Source of the DNA: Flavobacterium psychrolimnae
GTDB lineage: Bacteria > Bacteroidota > Bacteroidia > Flavobacteriales > Flavobacteriaceae
Assembly (NCBI RefSeq): GCF_003312425.1
Contig: NZ_QNUX01000003.1
Location: 186,001 to 250,000, forward strand
Length of the DNA: 64,000 nt
Direction of reading: 5' to 3'
Position 1 is the first letter of the stretch; each line of letters begins with the position of its first letter. Made by a program: the position numbers and the translations under genes. The notes below the pieces were generated by a model that made no database searches, had not been told where the DNA came from, and saw only the letters and a list, made by a program, of their open reading frames with translations. Shown here piece after piece: positions 8,191-16,458 of the stretch.

Positions 8191-9479
8191 ACCACTCTCA
8201 CCACAAAATAGTTTTTCTTTCCGCTTTGTAACAGTACAAACTGATTGTTGATTAAATCTTTGTTCGAAAGCACAAAATCTTCGGCCACTTTTTCTTTATT
8301 AACTGAAATAGAATTAGCCGTCAAAGCACGTCTTGCTTCACCATTTGATTTCAGAAATCCAGTTTTTTCGTTTAGAACGTCAACAATATTGATTCCCGCT
8401 TCGATTTCATTTCTGCTGATTTCCGCTTGAGGAACGCCATCAAAAACATCTAAAAAAGTCGCTTCGTCCAATTGTTTCAAATCATCTGAAGTTGAATTTC
8501 CGAACAAAATATTCGATGCTTTTATCGCATTTTCTAAATCTTCAGCTGAATGTACCATTACCGTAGTTTCTTCGGCTAAACGTTTTTGCAATAAACGTAA
8601 ATGTGGTGCTTCTCTATGTTTTTCAGTTAAAACTTCGATTTCTTCTTTGGATAAAAAAGTAAAAATCTTAATATATTTTTCCGCATCGACATCCGAAGTG
8701 TTCAACCAATATTGGTAAAATTTATATGGAGAAGTTCTGGCTGAATCCAACCAAATATTTCCGCCCTCTGATTTTCCAAATTTGGTTCCATCCGCTTTTG
8801 TAATCAACGGACAAGTCAACGCATATGCTTTTCCACTGGCAATTCTACGCACTAATTCGGTTCCGGTGGTGATATTTCCCCATTGGTCACTTCCACCCAT
8901 TTGCAACGTACAATTCTTTTCTCTGTACAAATGCAAAAAGTCATATCCTTGAACCAATTGGTAGGTGAACTCTGTAAATGACATTCCTTCGGCAGCTTCA
9001 GAAGACAAACGTTTCTTCACAGAATCTTTCGCCATCATATAATTTACCGTGATATGTTTTCCTACATCACGAATAAAATCCAGAAAAGAAAAGTTCTTCA
9101 TCCAGTCGTAATTATTCACTAATTCTGCTGCATTATCCGAATTAGAAGTAAAATCCAGGAAACGAGCCAATTGTCCTTTTATAGCTTCTTGATTGTGACG
9201 CAAAGTCGCTTCGTCTAATAAATTTCTTTCATTCGATTTTCCTGACGGATCACCAATCATTCCTGTTGCACCACCCACTAACGCTAATGGCTTGTGTCCC
9301 GCTAGCTGAAAATGTTTCAACAACATCACGCCAACTAAGTGTCCTATATGCAATGAATCGGCAGTTGGGTCAATTCCCACATACGCCACACGCATTTGTT
9401 CCATCAAATGTTCTTCTGTGCCGGGCATAACATCGTGGAGCATTCCTCTCCAAGTTACTTCTTCAATAAAATTCTTCAT
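8187..9479 (-). CDS. tyrS: Tyrosine-tRNA ligase
   Basis: 430 residues from [12 protein letters not shown]. Four extra upstream codons (MIKK) are possible but unlikely. It is a class I aminoacyl-tRNA synthetase that charges tRNA-Tyr. Visible signatures are the HIGH motif ([12 protein letters not shown]), the tyrosine-binding region [12 protein letters not shown], the GGSDQWGNI block, and KFGKSEGG as the KMSKS-equivalent. The C-terminal S4-like RNA-binding region ([13 protein letters not shown]...VNKEKV) is complete, so the length is normal. Monocistronic on -. Confidence 0.97.
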   Translation of the reverse strand: MKNFIEEVTWRGMLHDVMPGTEEHLMEQMRVAYVGIDPTADSLHIGHLVGVMLLKHFQLAGHKPLALVGGATGMIGDPSGKSNERNLLDEATLRHNQEAIKGQLARFLDFTSNSDNAAELVNNYDWMKNFSFLDFIRDVGKHITVNYMMAKDSVKKRLSSEAAEGMSFTEFTYQLVQGYDFLHLYREKNCTLQMGGSDQWGNITTGTELVRRIASGKAYALTCPLITKADGTKFGKSEGGNIWLDSARTSPYKFYQYWLNTSDVDAEKYIKIFTFLSKEEIEVLTEKHREAPHLRLLQKRLAEETTVMVHSAEDLENAIKASNILFGNSTSDDLKQLDEATFLDVFDGVPQAEISRNEIEAGINIVDVLNEKTGFLKSNGEARRALTANSISVNKEKVAEDFVLSNKDLINNQFVLLQSGKKNYFVVRVV

Positions 9480-9606
9480 CTTTTTAATCAATTTACTTTC
9501 GTCAATTCAGCCTTTTAGGCTTCGTGTGCACAAAGATAAAATTTATTGCGGATTAGGTTATTTGTTTAATAGGTTATTCGAAAAAAATTATTCGTATTTT
9601 CGTAGC

Positions 9607-10596
9607 ATGATTTTAGTCACAGGAGGAACCGGTTTAGTAGGCGCACATTTATTGCTTCATTTAATTGATAATGGTGAAAAAGTACGCGCCATTTATCGAA
9701 ATGTAGCTTCGATAGACAAAACCAAGTCGCTGTTCTCCATGTACAAAAAGGAATCATTATTCGAGCAAATCGAATGGATTCAAGCAGACATTACTGAAGT
9801 CCCTTCATTAGAAATCGCCTTTCAAAATATTGACACTGTGTATCATTGCGCCGCTTTAATTTCTTTTGATCCAAAGGATGAAGATATATTGCGAAAAACA
9901 AATATTGAAGGCACAGCAAATATTGTGAATTTCAGTATCGCCTATCAAATAAAAAAACTGTGTTTTATAAGTTCCATTGCCACTTTGGGCGATTTACTGC
10001 CTCATGAAAAATTCATTACCGAAGAAACCGAATGGAATCCGGAAAAGTACCATAATGATTATGCCATTTCTAAATATGGCGCCGAAATGGAAATTTGGCG
10101 TGGACAACAAGAAGGTTTAGAGGTAATAATTGTAAATCCGGGCGTTATTCTTGGTCCAGGTTTTAGAGAGCAAGGAAGCGGACAACTTTTTACAAAAGTA
10201 AAAAATGGATTAAAATTTTACACGATGGGTTCCACAGGATTTGTTGCTGTTACTGATGTTGTCCGAATGGCGCATCAATTGATGCTAAGCGAAATCAAAA
10301 ACGAACGCTTTACTTTGATTGCAGAAAACAGTGTTTTTCGTGACATTTTGAATGCTATGGCTGATGCACTCGACGTGAAACGACCTGAAATTCATGCAAA
10401 ACCTTTTTTTATGGAAATACTCTGGAGATTAGATTGGTTTGTTTCAAATGTTTTTCAGCAAAAGAGAAAATTATCGCAAGCCACTGCAAGAGCTTCCTAT
10501 TCGGAAAACACCTATTCAAATCAGAAGATTAAAGATTTCTTGAAAACTGATTTTATCGACATTCACCACTACATAAAAGACATTTCGAAATTGTAA
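9607..10596 (+). CDS. NAD-dependent epimerase/dehydratase (extended SDR)
   Basis: 329 residues starting MILVTGGTGLVGAHLL, the Rossmann glycine motif, which fixes the start. A 63-residue upstream extension has no homologous look and overlaps tyrS. A near -7 element (TATTTTCG, 9595-9602) lies just upstream. The catalytic YxxxK is YAISK, and GVILGPGF is typical of extended short-chain dehydrogenases acting on nucleotide sugars or dihydroflavonol-type substrates. The substrate cannot be assigned. It converges on the DUF4296 gene with 15 bp between stops. Confidence 0.85.
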   Translation: MILVTGGTGLVGAHLLLHLIDNGEKVRAIYRNVASIDKTKSLFSMYKKESLFEQIEWIQADITEVPSLEIAFQNIDTVYHCAALISFDPKDEDILRKTNIEGTANIVNFSIAYQIKKLCFISSIATLGDLLPHEKFITEETEWNPEKYHNDYAISKYGAEMEIWRGQQEGLEVIIVNPGVILGPGFREQGSGQLFTKVKNGLKFYTMGSTGFVAVTDVVRMAHQLMLSEIKNERFTLIAENSVFRDILNAMADALDVKRPEIHAKPFFMEILWRLDWFVSNVFQQKRKLSQATARASYSENTYSNQKIKDFLKTDFIDIHHYIKDISKL

Positions 10597-10611
10597 AAAT
10601 CTGCAATTTTT

Positions 10612-11037
10612 CTATTTCAATTTTGTAGTGTCACCAGCAATTGGCGCAGGTTTTTTATTGTTTTGAAGAACCGGTTTCTTTTTCTTTTTTTCCAAATTCA
10701 CTAATGAATCGGCGCTTTTTTTACTAGCATCCAATCGCTTTGTAATTTGTTCAAACATCAATTTGTAATCTTCATAATCTGATGCGTAATACACATTACT
10801 TTTAGCAAACTGAAGACTGTCAATCTTATATTTTTTTAGAATAAAGTCTCTTGGATTTATTTTAAAAGTATCCAAAGAGACTGGATTTTGATATTTTATT
10901 GCTTCCAAAACAGCTAAATCATACATCACATCAAGCATCACGTCTTTCTCGATAAGACGTTCCGGTTTTTGTACTACTTCCTCTTTACAACTTACAAAGA
11001 CCGCCAATACTGCTAAAATTAGTATGATTTTTTTCAT
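10612..11037 (-). CDS. DUF4296 lipoprotein
   Basis: 141 residues from MKKIILILAVLAVFVSC, a lipoprotein signal peptide. A longer frame to 11079 would run into pyrC and is rejected. The body (DVMYDLAVLEAIKYQNP, ...FILKKYKIDSLQFAKSNVYYASDYEDYKLMFEQI) matches the DUF4296 family, found next to dihydroorotase in Flavobacteriia. A Lys-rich C-terminal tail follows. The function is unknown. It is the last gene of the GT2-pyrC-DUF4296 operon, 10 bp after pyrC. Confidence 0.8.
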   Translation of the reverse strand: MKKIILILAVLAVFVSCKEEVVQKPERLIEKDVMLDVMYDLAVLEAIKYQNPVSLDTFKINPRDFILKKYKIDSLQFAKSNVYYASDYEDYKLMFEQITKRLDASKKSADSLVNLEKKKKKPVLQNNKKPAPIAGDTTKLK

Positions 11038-11047
11038 CTGATAAATT

Positions 11048-12388
11048 TTATCTTTCGAATAATAAACGTTTTCCTGCACGAATATCTTTCACTTTAAAAG
11101 CGGTGTACACTAATTGTCCGTTGACAAAAGTATGGGTAATTCTGGATTTGAAAGTAAAGCCCTCAAATGGAGACCAACCACATTTAGCCAAAATATTTTC
11201 TTTTTTTACGCTCCAAGGCAAACCTGCATTTACAATAACTAAATCCGCATAATAGCCTTCTTTGATAAAACCACGCTTTTCTATTTTGAAAATTTTAGCC
11301 GGATTGTGGCACATCTTTTCAACAATTTTCTCCACGCTAATTTTTCCTTGATGGTGCGCTTCAAACATTGCTACAACAGCATGTTGAACGAGTGGACCAC
11401 CGGAAGGCGCATTCAAATAGGATTGTTTTTTCTCTTCTAAAGTGTGTGGCGCGTGATCTGTAGCAATCACATCAATACGGTCATCCAGCAAAGCTTCCCA
11501 AAGCACTTTTCTATCATTTGCCGTTTTTACCGCAGGATTCCATTTAATCAGATTGCCCTTTGTGGCATAATCATCATTGGTAAACCATAAATGATGCACG
11601 CAAACTTCGGCAGTGATTTTCTTTTCTTCCAAAGGGATTTTGTTGGTAAACAAATCCATTTCTTTGGCGGTCGAAAGGTGAAAAATATGCAAGCGAGCAC
11701 CAGTTCTCTTAGCTAAAGCAACGGCTTTGGAAGACGAAATATAACACGCTTCCTCGCTTCGGATCAGGTGATGCACCGTAACGGGAACATCCTCTCCGTA
11801 CTCTTCTTTGTATTTCGCTAAATTGTTTTGTATTGTAGTTTCATCCTCGCAATGCACCGCAATAAGCATGGGTGTACTGGAAAATATTTTTTCTAGTGTT
11901 GCTTCATTATCCACCAACATATTTCCGGTTGAGGAACCTAAAAATATTTTGATTCCGGCCACATTCTTCGGATTTGTTTTTAAAACTTCCTCCAAGTTAT
12001 CATTGGTTGCGCCCATCATAAACGAATAATTCGCGTACGATTTCTGTGCAGCCAATTCATATTTTTGCTCTAATATTTCTTGGGTAACCGCATTTGGAAC
12101 CGTGTTAGGTTGTTCGATATACGAAGTGATTCCGCCTGCAACTGCAGCTCTGGATTCGGATTCAATATCCCCTTTATGCGTAAGTCCCGGCTCTCTAAAA
12201 TGCACCTGATCATCAATAGCTCCAGGAATCAGATAATTCCCTTCGGCATCAATAATTTTACAATCTGAGAATTTGGCACTGATACTTTCTGAAATTTCAA
12301 CAATTAAGTCATTCTCAATTAATACATCGCCTTCAAAAATCACCCCTTCATTTACTATTTTGGCATTCTTAATTAAAACCCTGTTCAT
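11048..12388 (-). CDS. pyrC: Dihydroorotase
   Basis: 446 residues. It catalyses cyclisation of carbamoyl aspartate to dihydroorotate in pyrimidine synthesis. Zinc ligands and active-site elements are visible: DDQVHFREPG (HxR), GIKIFLGSSTGN with the Lys expected to be carbamylated, AVHCEDE, RLHIFHLST, and ATDHAPHT (the catalytic Asp). The length and the closing segment GYYADLVIVN fit the class I (AllB-like) amidohydrolase type. It starts 12 bp downstream of the GT2 gene in the same operon. Confidence 0.93.
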   Translation of the reverse strand: MNRVLIKNAKIVNEGVIFEGDVLIENDLIVEISESISAKFSDCKIIDAEGNYLIPGAIDDQVHFREPGLTHKGDIESESRAAVAGGITSYIEQPNTVPNAVTQEILEQKYELAAQKSYANYSFMMGATNDNLEEVLKTNPKNVAGIKIFLGSSTGNMLVDNEATLEKIFSSTPMLIAVHCEDETTIQNNLAKYKEEYGEDVPVTVHHLIRSEEACYISSSKAVALAKRTGARLHIFHLSTAKEMDLFTNKIPLEEKKITAEVCVHHLWFTNDDYATKGNLIKWNPAVKTANDRKVLWEALLDDRIDVIATDHAPHTLEEKKQSYLNAPSGGPLVQHAVVAMFEAHHQGKISVEKIVEKMCHNPAKIFKIEKRGFIKEGYYADLVIVNAGLPWSVKKENILAKCGWSPFEGFTFKSRITHTFVNGQLVYTAFKVKDIRAGKRLLFER

Positions 12389-12400
12389 CGTATCTTTTTC

Positions 12401-13126
12401 TTATAATGTGTTGAATAATCTTTTTAATCTAAGCGCAATAACTCCAAAAACGGCTTCAACAATTATTGAATTACTCATCTTGGATTGCCCTTTTGTCCGG
12501 TCGGTAAAAATAATTGGAACCTCCGTAATTTGAAACTTTTTACAATAAGTTCTGTATTTCATTTCAATTTGGAAAGCGTAACCAACGAATTTTATTTTAT
12601 CTAAATTGATCTCTTCTAAAACTTTTCTCTTGTAACAAACGAATCCCGCTGTGGCATCATGAATTTTCATTCCTGTAATCATTCGCACATAAACCGATGC
12701 AAAATACGACATCAATACGCGGCTCAACGGCCAGTTTACCACATTTACACCAGTGACATAACGGGAGCCAATCGCTAAATCAGCATCACCAAAATGACAG
12801 GCGGTGTATAATTTTTCTAAATCGTTGGGGTTATGGGAAAAATCAGCATCCATTTCAAAAATGAAATCATATTTATGTTGCAACGCCCATCTGAATCCAT
12901 GAACGTAAGCTGTTCCTAAACCTGATTTTTTTTCTCTTTTTTCCAAAAACAAACGTCCTGCAAATTCTTTCTGAAGTAAAACAACCTTATCAGCAGTGTG
13001 ATCTGGCGAATTATCATCAATAATCAGAACATGAAAGGGTTTGTGTTGCGAAAGCACCGATCGAATAATGCTTTCAATATTTTCAATTTCGTTATAGGTA
13101 GGAATTATAACAATACAATCATTCAT
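12401..13126 (-). CDS. Polyprenol-phosphate mannosyltransferase-like GT2
   Basis: 241 residues, a soluble GT-A glycosyltransferase: IIPTYNEIENIESI, IIDDNSPDHTAD, FEMDADFSHNP (DxD-like metal site) and AIGSRYV are the hallmark blocks of dolichyl/polyprenol-phosphate mannose synthases. No C-terminal membrane domain is present, so it is the DPM1-like short form. It probably loads mannose (or another hexose) onto a lipid carrier for protein or polysaccharide glycosylation. It is the first gene of the operon with pyrC and DUF4296 and is divergent from DUF4271. Confidence 0.88.
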   Translation of the reverse strand: MNDCIVIIPTYNEIENIESIIRSVLSQHKPFHVLIIDDNSPDHTADKVVLLQKEFAGRLFLEKREKKSGLGTAYVHGFRWALQHKYDFIFEMDADFSHNPNDLEKLYTACHFGDADLAIGSRYVTGVNVVNWPLSRVLMSYFASVYVRMITGMKIHDATAGFVCYKRKVLEEINLDKIKFVGYAFQIEMKYRTYCKKFQITEVPIIFTDRTKGQSKMSNSIIVEAVFGVIALRLKRLFNTL

Positions 13127-13214
13127 ATTTCGACTAATTTCCCCGCAAAAGTAAACTTTTTATGCCATTTCAGCCTTAATAAAATTATAATAAAAAGAAT
13201 GATAGAAAAATTAG

Positions 13215-13222
13215 TAATTTTG
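13215..13222 (+). promoter_or_regulatory. -7 promoter element TAATTTTG
   Basis: A perfect TAnnTTTG match, 7 bp before the ATG of the DUF4271 gene. The transcript would be leaderless or nearly so. Confidence 0.55.
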
Positions 13223-13229
13223 TAGCGTT

Positions 13230-13901
13230 ATGATCGAAACTATACTTCATCCAAGAATAACTGAGAACAAAGACTGGGCAACCGTGCTTTTCGTTCTGTC
13301 ATTTGCTATTATTGCGATTACTAAATCTGTTTTCGAAAATCGATTTGGTGATTTTGCAAACCTGATTTTTTCTAATAAATACACCAAAGTATACAGAGAC
13401 AGCAGTCATCTAAAAAGTGGATTTACCGTCGCTTTATTTTTTGTCCAAGTGATTTCTCTTGCGTTTTTTATTCAAATTTCGCTGAGTTATTTTGGCAGTG
13501 CCTCAAAAACTGATTGGTTGCTTTACATCCAGATATTTACGTTTCTTGTTTTCTTCATTTTATCGAAATATTTGATTGAAAAAATAATTGCCACTTCCTT
13601 CAATATTGAAGAATTTATGGAGCAGTTTAACCTTCAAAAGGTAACGTATAGAACTTATATTGGACTAATCATACTGCCGTTGAATATTATTTTGTTTTAT
13701 TACGACTCCTTTTCAAGAAATATTCCGTTAGTAATTATCGCTATAATCATAGTAATCAACATATTAACATATTTGATTTCAATAAAAAATTATCAAAATT
13801 TAATATTCGGTAAGTTGTTTTATTTTATTTTATATCTTTGCGCTCTTGAAATAGCACCCTATTATTTTATGTATTATTGGTTTACCAAAGGGAGTGCTTA
13901 G
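13230..13901 (+). CDS. DUF4271 membrane protein
   Basis: 223 residues with about six hydrophobic segments (VLFVLSFAIIAI; VALFFVQVISLAFFI; LLYIQIFTFLVFFIL; YIGLIILPLNIILFYY; LVIIAIIIVINIL; LFYFILYLCALEIAPYYFMYYW). It matches the DUF4271 family in position: upstream of uroporphyrinogen-III synthase in Bacteroidota. The function is unknown. A link to haem or envelope biogenesis is only suggested by the conserved neighbourhood. It is co-transcribed with hemD (12 bp gap). Confidence 0.8.
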   Translation: MIETILHPRITENKDWATVLFVLSFAIIAITKSVFENRFGDFANLIFSNKYTKVYRDSSHLKSGFTVALFFVQVISLAFFIQISLSYFGSASKTDWLLYIQIFTFLVFFILSKYLIEKIIATSFNIEEFMEQFNLQKVTYRTYIGLIILPLNIILFYYDSFSRNIPLVIIAIIIVINILTYLISIKNYQNLIFGKLFYFILYLCALEIAPYYFMYYWFTKGSA

Positions 13902-13913
13902 AAAACGTTAAAT

Positions 13914-14663
13914 ATGAAAGTGAAAACAATTTTGGTGTCACAGCCTGAGCCTAAAGTGGAGAATTCCCCTTACTTTGAACTTCAACAAAAGCATAAAGTA
14001 AAAATTGATTTCAGACCTTTTATTCACGTAGAAGGAGTTAATGCAAAAGAGATTAGACTTCAAAAAATCGATCTTAACCATTACACCGCGATTATTTTAA
14101 CGAGTAAAAATGCTGTCGATCACTTTTTTAGAGTGGCTGATGAAATGCGATACAAAGTTCCTGAAGGATTAAAATACTTCTGCCAATCAGAAGCTATTGC
14201 TTTTTACCTGCAAAAATACGTTGTATACAGAAAACGTAAAATTTACGTTGGACCAAAAGATTTTGCTGATTTATCTCCGCTGATAAAAAAATACAAAGAC
14301 GAAAAATTCTTATTACCTGCTTCAGATCAATTGAATGCCGATGCGCCAATAACGCTCAACGCACTAAAAGTAGATTGGACTCCGGCTGTTTTTTACAGAA
14401 CCGTAATGAGTGATTTATCAGATTTAGCCGATGTATATTACGATGTTTTGGCTTTCTTTAGCCCAACCGGAATAAAATCATTGTTCAAAAACTTTCCGGA
14501 CTTCGAACAAAACAACACTCGAATTGCCGTTTTTGGAAGTACAACTCAAAAAGAAGCTTTGGATCACGGTTTAAGAGTGGATATTCTTGCACCAACACCA
14601 GCAACACCTTCGATGACAATGGCTTTGGAAAAATACATTATTGAAGCCAATAAAGGAAAATAA
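13914..14663 (+). CDS. hemD: Uroporphyrinogen-III synthase
   Basis: 249 residues. HemD closes and inverts ring D of hydroxymethylbilane in haem synthesis. The family has little sequence conservation, so the call rests on the two-lobed pattern: ILVSQPEPKVENSPYFELQQ at the N terminus, AIILTSKNAVDHFF, YRTVMSDLSDL, and the typical closing IAVFGSTTQKEALDHGLRVD...PTPATPSMTMALEKYI. The length is normal. It is the second gene after DUF4271 and ends at a strong terminator. Confidence 0.85.
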   Translation: MKVKTILVSQPEPKVENSPYFELQQKHKVKIDFRPFIHVEGVNAKEIRLQKIDLNHYTAIILTSKNAVDHFFRVADEMRYKVPEGLKYFCQSEAIAFYLQKYVVYRKRKIYVGPKDFADLSPLIKKYKDEKFLLPASDQLNADAPITLNALKVDWTPAVFYRTVMSDLSDLADVYYDVLAFFSPTGIKSLFKNFPDFEQNNTRIAVFGSTTQKEALDHGLRVDILAPTPATPSMTMALEKYIIEANKGK

Positions 14664-14687
14664 AAAAATTACTTTTCAGATACAATT

Positions 14688-14720
14688 AAAGCCATTCGCA
14701 ATCCGAATGGCTTTTTTTTT
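14688..14720 (+). terminator. Terminator after hemD
   Basis: GCCATTCG and CGAATGGC form an 8-bp stem, preceded by A3 and followed by T9. Confidence 0.9.
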
Positions 14721-14790
14721 ATGGGCTACATGTAAAAATTGCGTTGTGGTTCTTTATCTTGTAGCAATGATAATTATAAATTAGTCCTGC

Positions 14791-14848
14791 TGTCAGTTCG
14801 AGCGCAGTCGAGAATAATTTTAGCATCTCGACTGCGCTCGATGTGACA
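14791..14848. repeat. Dispersed palindromic (REP-like) element, copy 1
   Basis: Two 23-bp arms (14791-14813 and 14826-14848) are inverted with 21 of 23 matches. Their core is TCGAGCGCAGTCGAGA and its complement. A related element lies at 40198-40255. It sits in the hemD-to-Lrp intergenic space (290 bp), which otherwise holds only the hemD terminator. Confidence 0.75.
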
Positions 14849-14954
14849 AAAAACTTGCAACTAAACGTAGTACATATTAAATTTAATCGTTTTTATCGTA
14901 AATTTGATTTCCAATTCAAACTAAATTTAATATTTTAGTTTAAAATAATAACTC

Positions 14955-15425
14955 ATGAAAATCAATTCCCTAGTAGTAGAAATTGACGGTATCGATAAAG
15001 AGATTTTACGCGACCTGATGGAAGATGCCCGAAAACCAATTCTTCAAATCGCCAATAAAATAGGGATTTCAGGAGCGGCAATTCATCAACGGTTGCGAAA
15101 ACTGGAGCAGTCCGGCGTTATTTCGGGATCAAAATTCACGGTAAATAATAAAATTCTGGGCTATAACACAATGGCTTTTGTTGGGATTTATTTGGACAAA
15201 GCCGCCCGAAATCCAGAAGCAGTTCGTGATTTAAAGAAAATCCCCGAAGTTTTGGAATGCCATTACACTACGGGTAACTGGTCGATTTTGATAAAAATTA
15301 TTTGTCGCGATAATGAACATTTAATGCAGTTGCTCAACACCAAAATCCAAGCGATAGAAGGTGTTTCCAGAACAGAAACCTTCATTTCCTTAGACCAACA
15401 AATCGACAGACAGATTCAACTTTAG
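14955..15425 (+). CDS. Lrp/AsnC family transcriptional regulator
   Basis: 156 residues. N-terminal winged helix-turn-helix (about 10-60: IDKEILRDLMEDARKPIL, ANKIGISGAAIHQRLRKLE) and a C-terminal RAM ligand-binding domain (about 75-150: AFVGIYLD, ECHYTTGNWSILIKI, GVSRTETFISLDQ). Members bind amino acids and assemble as octamers. The ligand and targets are not evident. It stands alone between REP-like DNA and a bidirectional terminator, so its regulon is probably elsewhere. Confidence 0.93.
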   Translation: MKINSLVVEIDGIDKEILRDLMEDARKPILQIANKIGISGAAIHQRLRKLEQSGVISGSKFTVNNKILGYNTMAFVGIYLDKAARNPEAVRDLKKIPEVLECHYTTGNWSILIKIICRDNEHLMQLLNTKIQAIEGVSRTETFISLDQQIDRQIQL

Positions 15426-15475
15426 ATTTTTAGATAATTGGATTTTTAGATTGTTAGATGATCATAAACACAAAT

Positions 15476-15508
15476 AAAAAGCCGTTTGCTTACAAACAAA
15501 CGGCTTTT
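15476..15508. terminator. Bidirectional terminator
   Basis: GCCGTTTG and CAAACGGC form an 8-bp perfect stem with A5 before and T4 after. It sits between the convergent Lrp regulator and metallopeptidase genes. Confidence 0.85.
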
Positions 15509-15525
15509 CTAATTATCTAAGCAGT

Positions 15526-16215
15526 CTAATCTCTTCTGCTTCCTCCCATATAAATGGAAACGTAATATAATAACGTTGCGATAGATCCCAAAGCAGCTAC
15601 CACATACGTTCTGGCAGCCCATTTAAGCGAATCTTTCGCTCCTGCCTGTTCTTGTTGCGTCAGCATTCTTTTATTTTCTAACCAAGCCAATGCACGATTA
15701 CTCGCGTCATACTCGACCGGTAATGTAACTATCGAAAACAAAGTGGTTGCTGCAAAAATGATGATTCCAATCAACAATAATGATGGGAAAGTCTTCATCA
15801 TCAAGATTCCGGCTAGCAAAATCCATTGCATATACGTTGATGCCACATTTACAACCGGCACTAATTTAGAACGCATCGTCAGCCATTGATATCCCACAGC
15901 GTGTTGCACGGCGTGACCACATTCGTGCGCCGCAACAGCAGCCGCAGCAGCATTGCGCTGGTTGTAAACCGCCTCACTTAAATTCACGGTTTTATCTGCT
16001 GGATTATAATGATCCGTCAAACGTCCCGGTGTAGAAATCACTCTTACATCGCGAATTCCGTTATCGGCAAGCATTTTTTCGGCGATTTCTGCGCCTGACA
16101 TTCCGTTTTGTAATTGTAATTTAGAATAATGTTCAAATTTGCTTTTTAGTCTTGAACTAACTAACCAGCTGAAAAGCATAATTGCTCCGGCAAGAATCAA
16201 ATAACCCATTCCCAT
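15526..16215 (-). CDS. Membrane zinc metallopeptidase (YugP-like)
   Basis: 229 residues. An N-terminal membrane anchor (ILAGAIMLFSWLVSS) is followed by the zinc signature AAHECGHAVQHA (HExxH) at about residues 90-102. Two central-to-C-terminal hydrophobic segments (WILLAGILMM; LLLIGIIIFAATTLFSI) and a C-terminal one (YVVAALGSIATLLYYV) follow. The third ligand is likely the Glu/Asp in LPVEYDASNRAL, as in this YugP-type (neutral zinc metallopeptidase) family. The substrate is unknown. Monocistronic on -. Confidence 0.88.
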   Translation of the reverse strand: MGMGYLILAGAIMLFSWLVSSRLKSKFEHYSKLQLQNGMSGAEIAEKMLADNGIRDVRVISTPGRLTDHYNPADKTVNLSEAVYNQRNAAAAAVAAHECGHAVQHAVGYQWLTMRSKLVPVVNVASTYMQWILLAGILMMKTFPSLLLIGIIIFAATTLFSIVTLPVEYDASNRALAWLENKRMLTQQEQAGAKDSLKWAARTYVVAALGSIATLLYYVSIYMGGSRRD

Positions 16216-16363
16216 GTTTTTATTTTTTAGATTTTCATTAAATTTAATAAAGAATCATCAAAATCTGAACCAATTTTTTACAATGTCAATTTGGCATTCT
16301 TGAAATGGAACACGGATTACGCCGATTAAACTGATTGGCACGGATTTTAATAAATTTTTAAAA

Positions 16364-16440
16364 AAAATCCAAATCCCAAAAATGATTTTGGAATTTGGAT
16401 TTTAATATATTTTGTAGAGACGCACTGCAGTGCGTCTCTA
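16364..16440. terminator. Paired palindromes downstream of leuS
   Basis: Two inverted repeats lie 3' of leuS. The one at 16364-16403 has two 18-bp arms with one mismatch each. A perfect 26-bp palindrome at 16415-16440 has the core AGACGCACTGCAGTGCGTCT. Either could terminate leuS transcripts (leftward). The second is also a dispersed-repeat type sequence. The rest of the 16216-16458 gap shows nothing else. Confidence 0.6.
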
Positions 16441-16458
16441 TAATATGACGTTTTGTAT

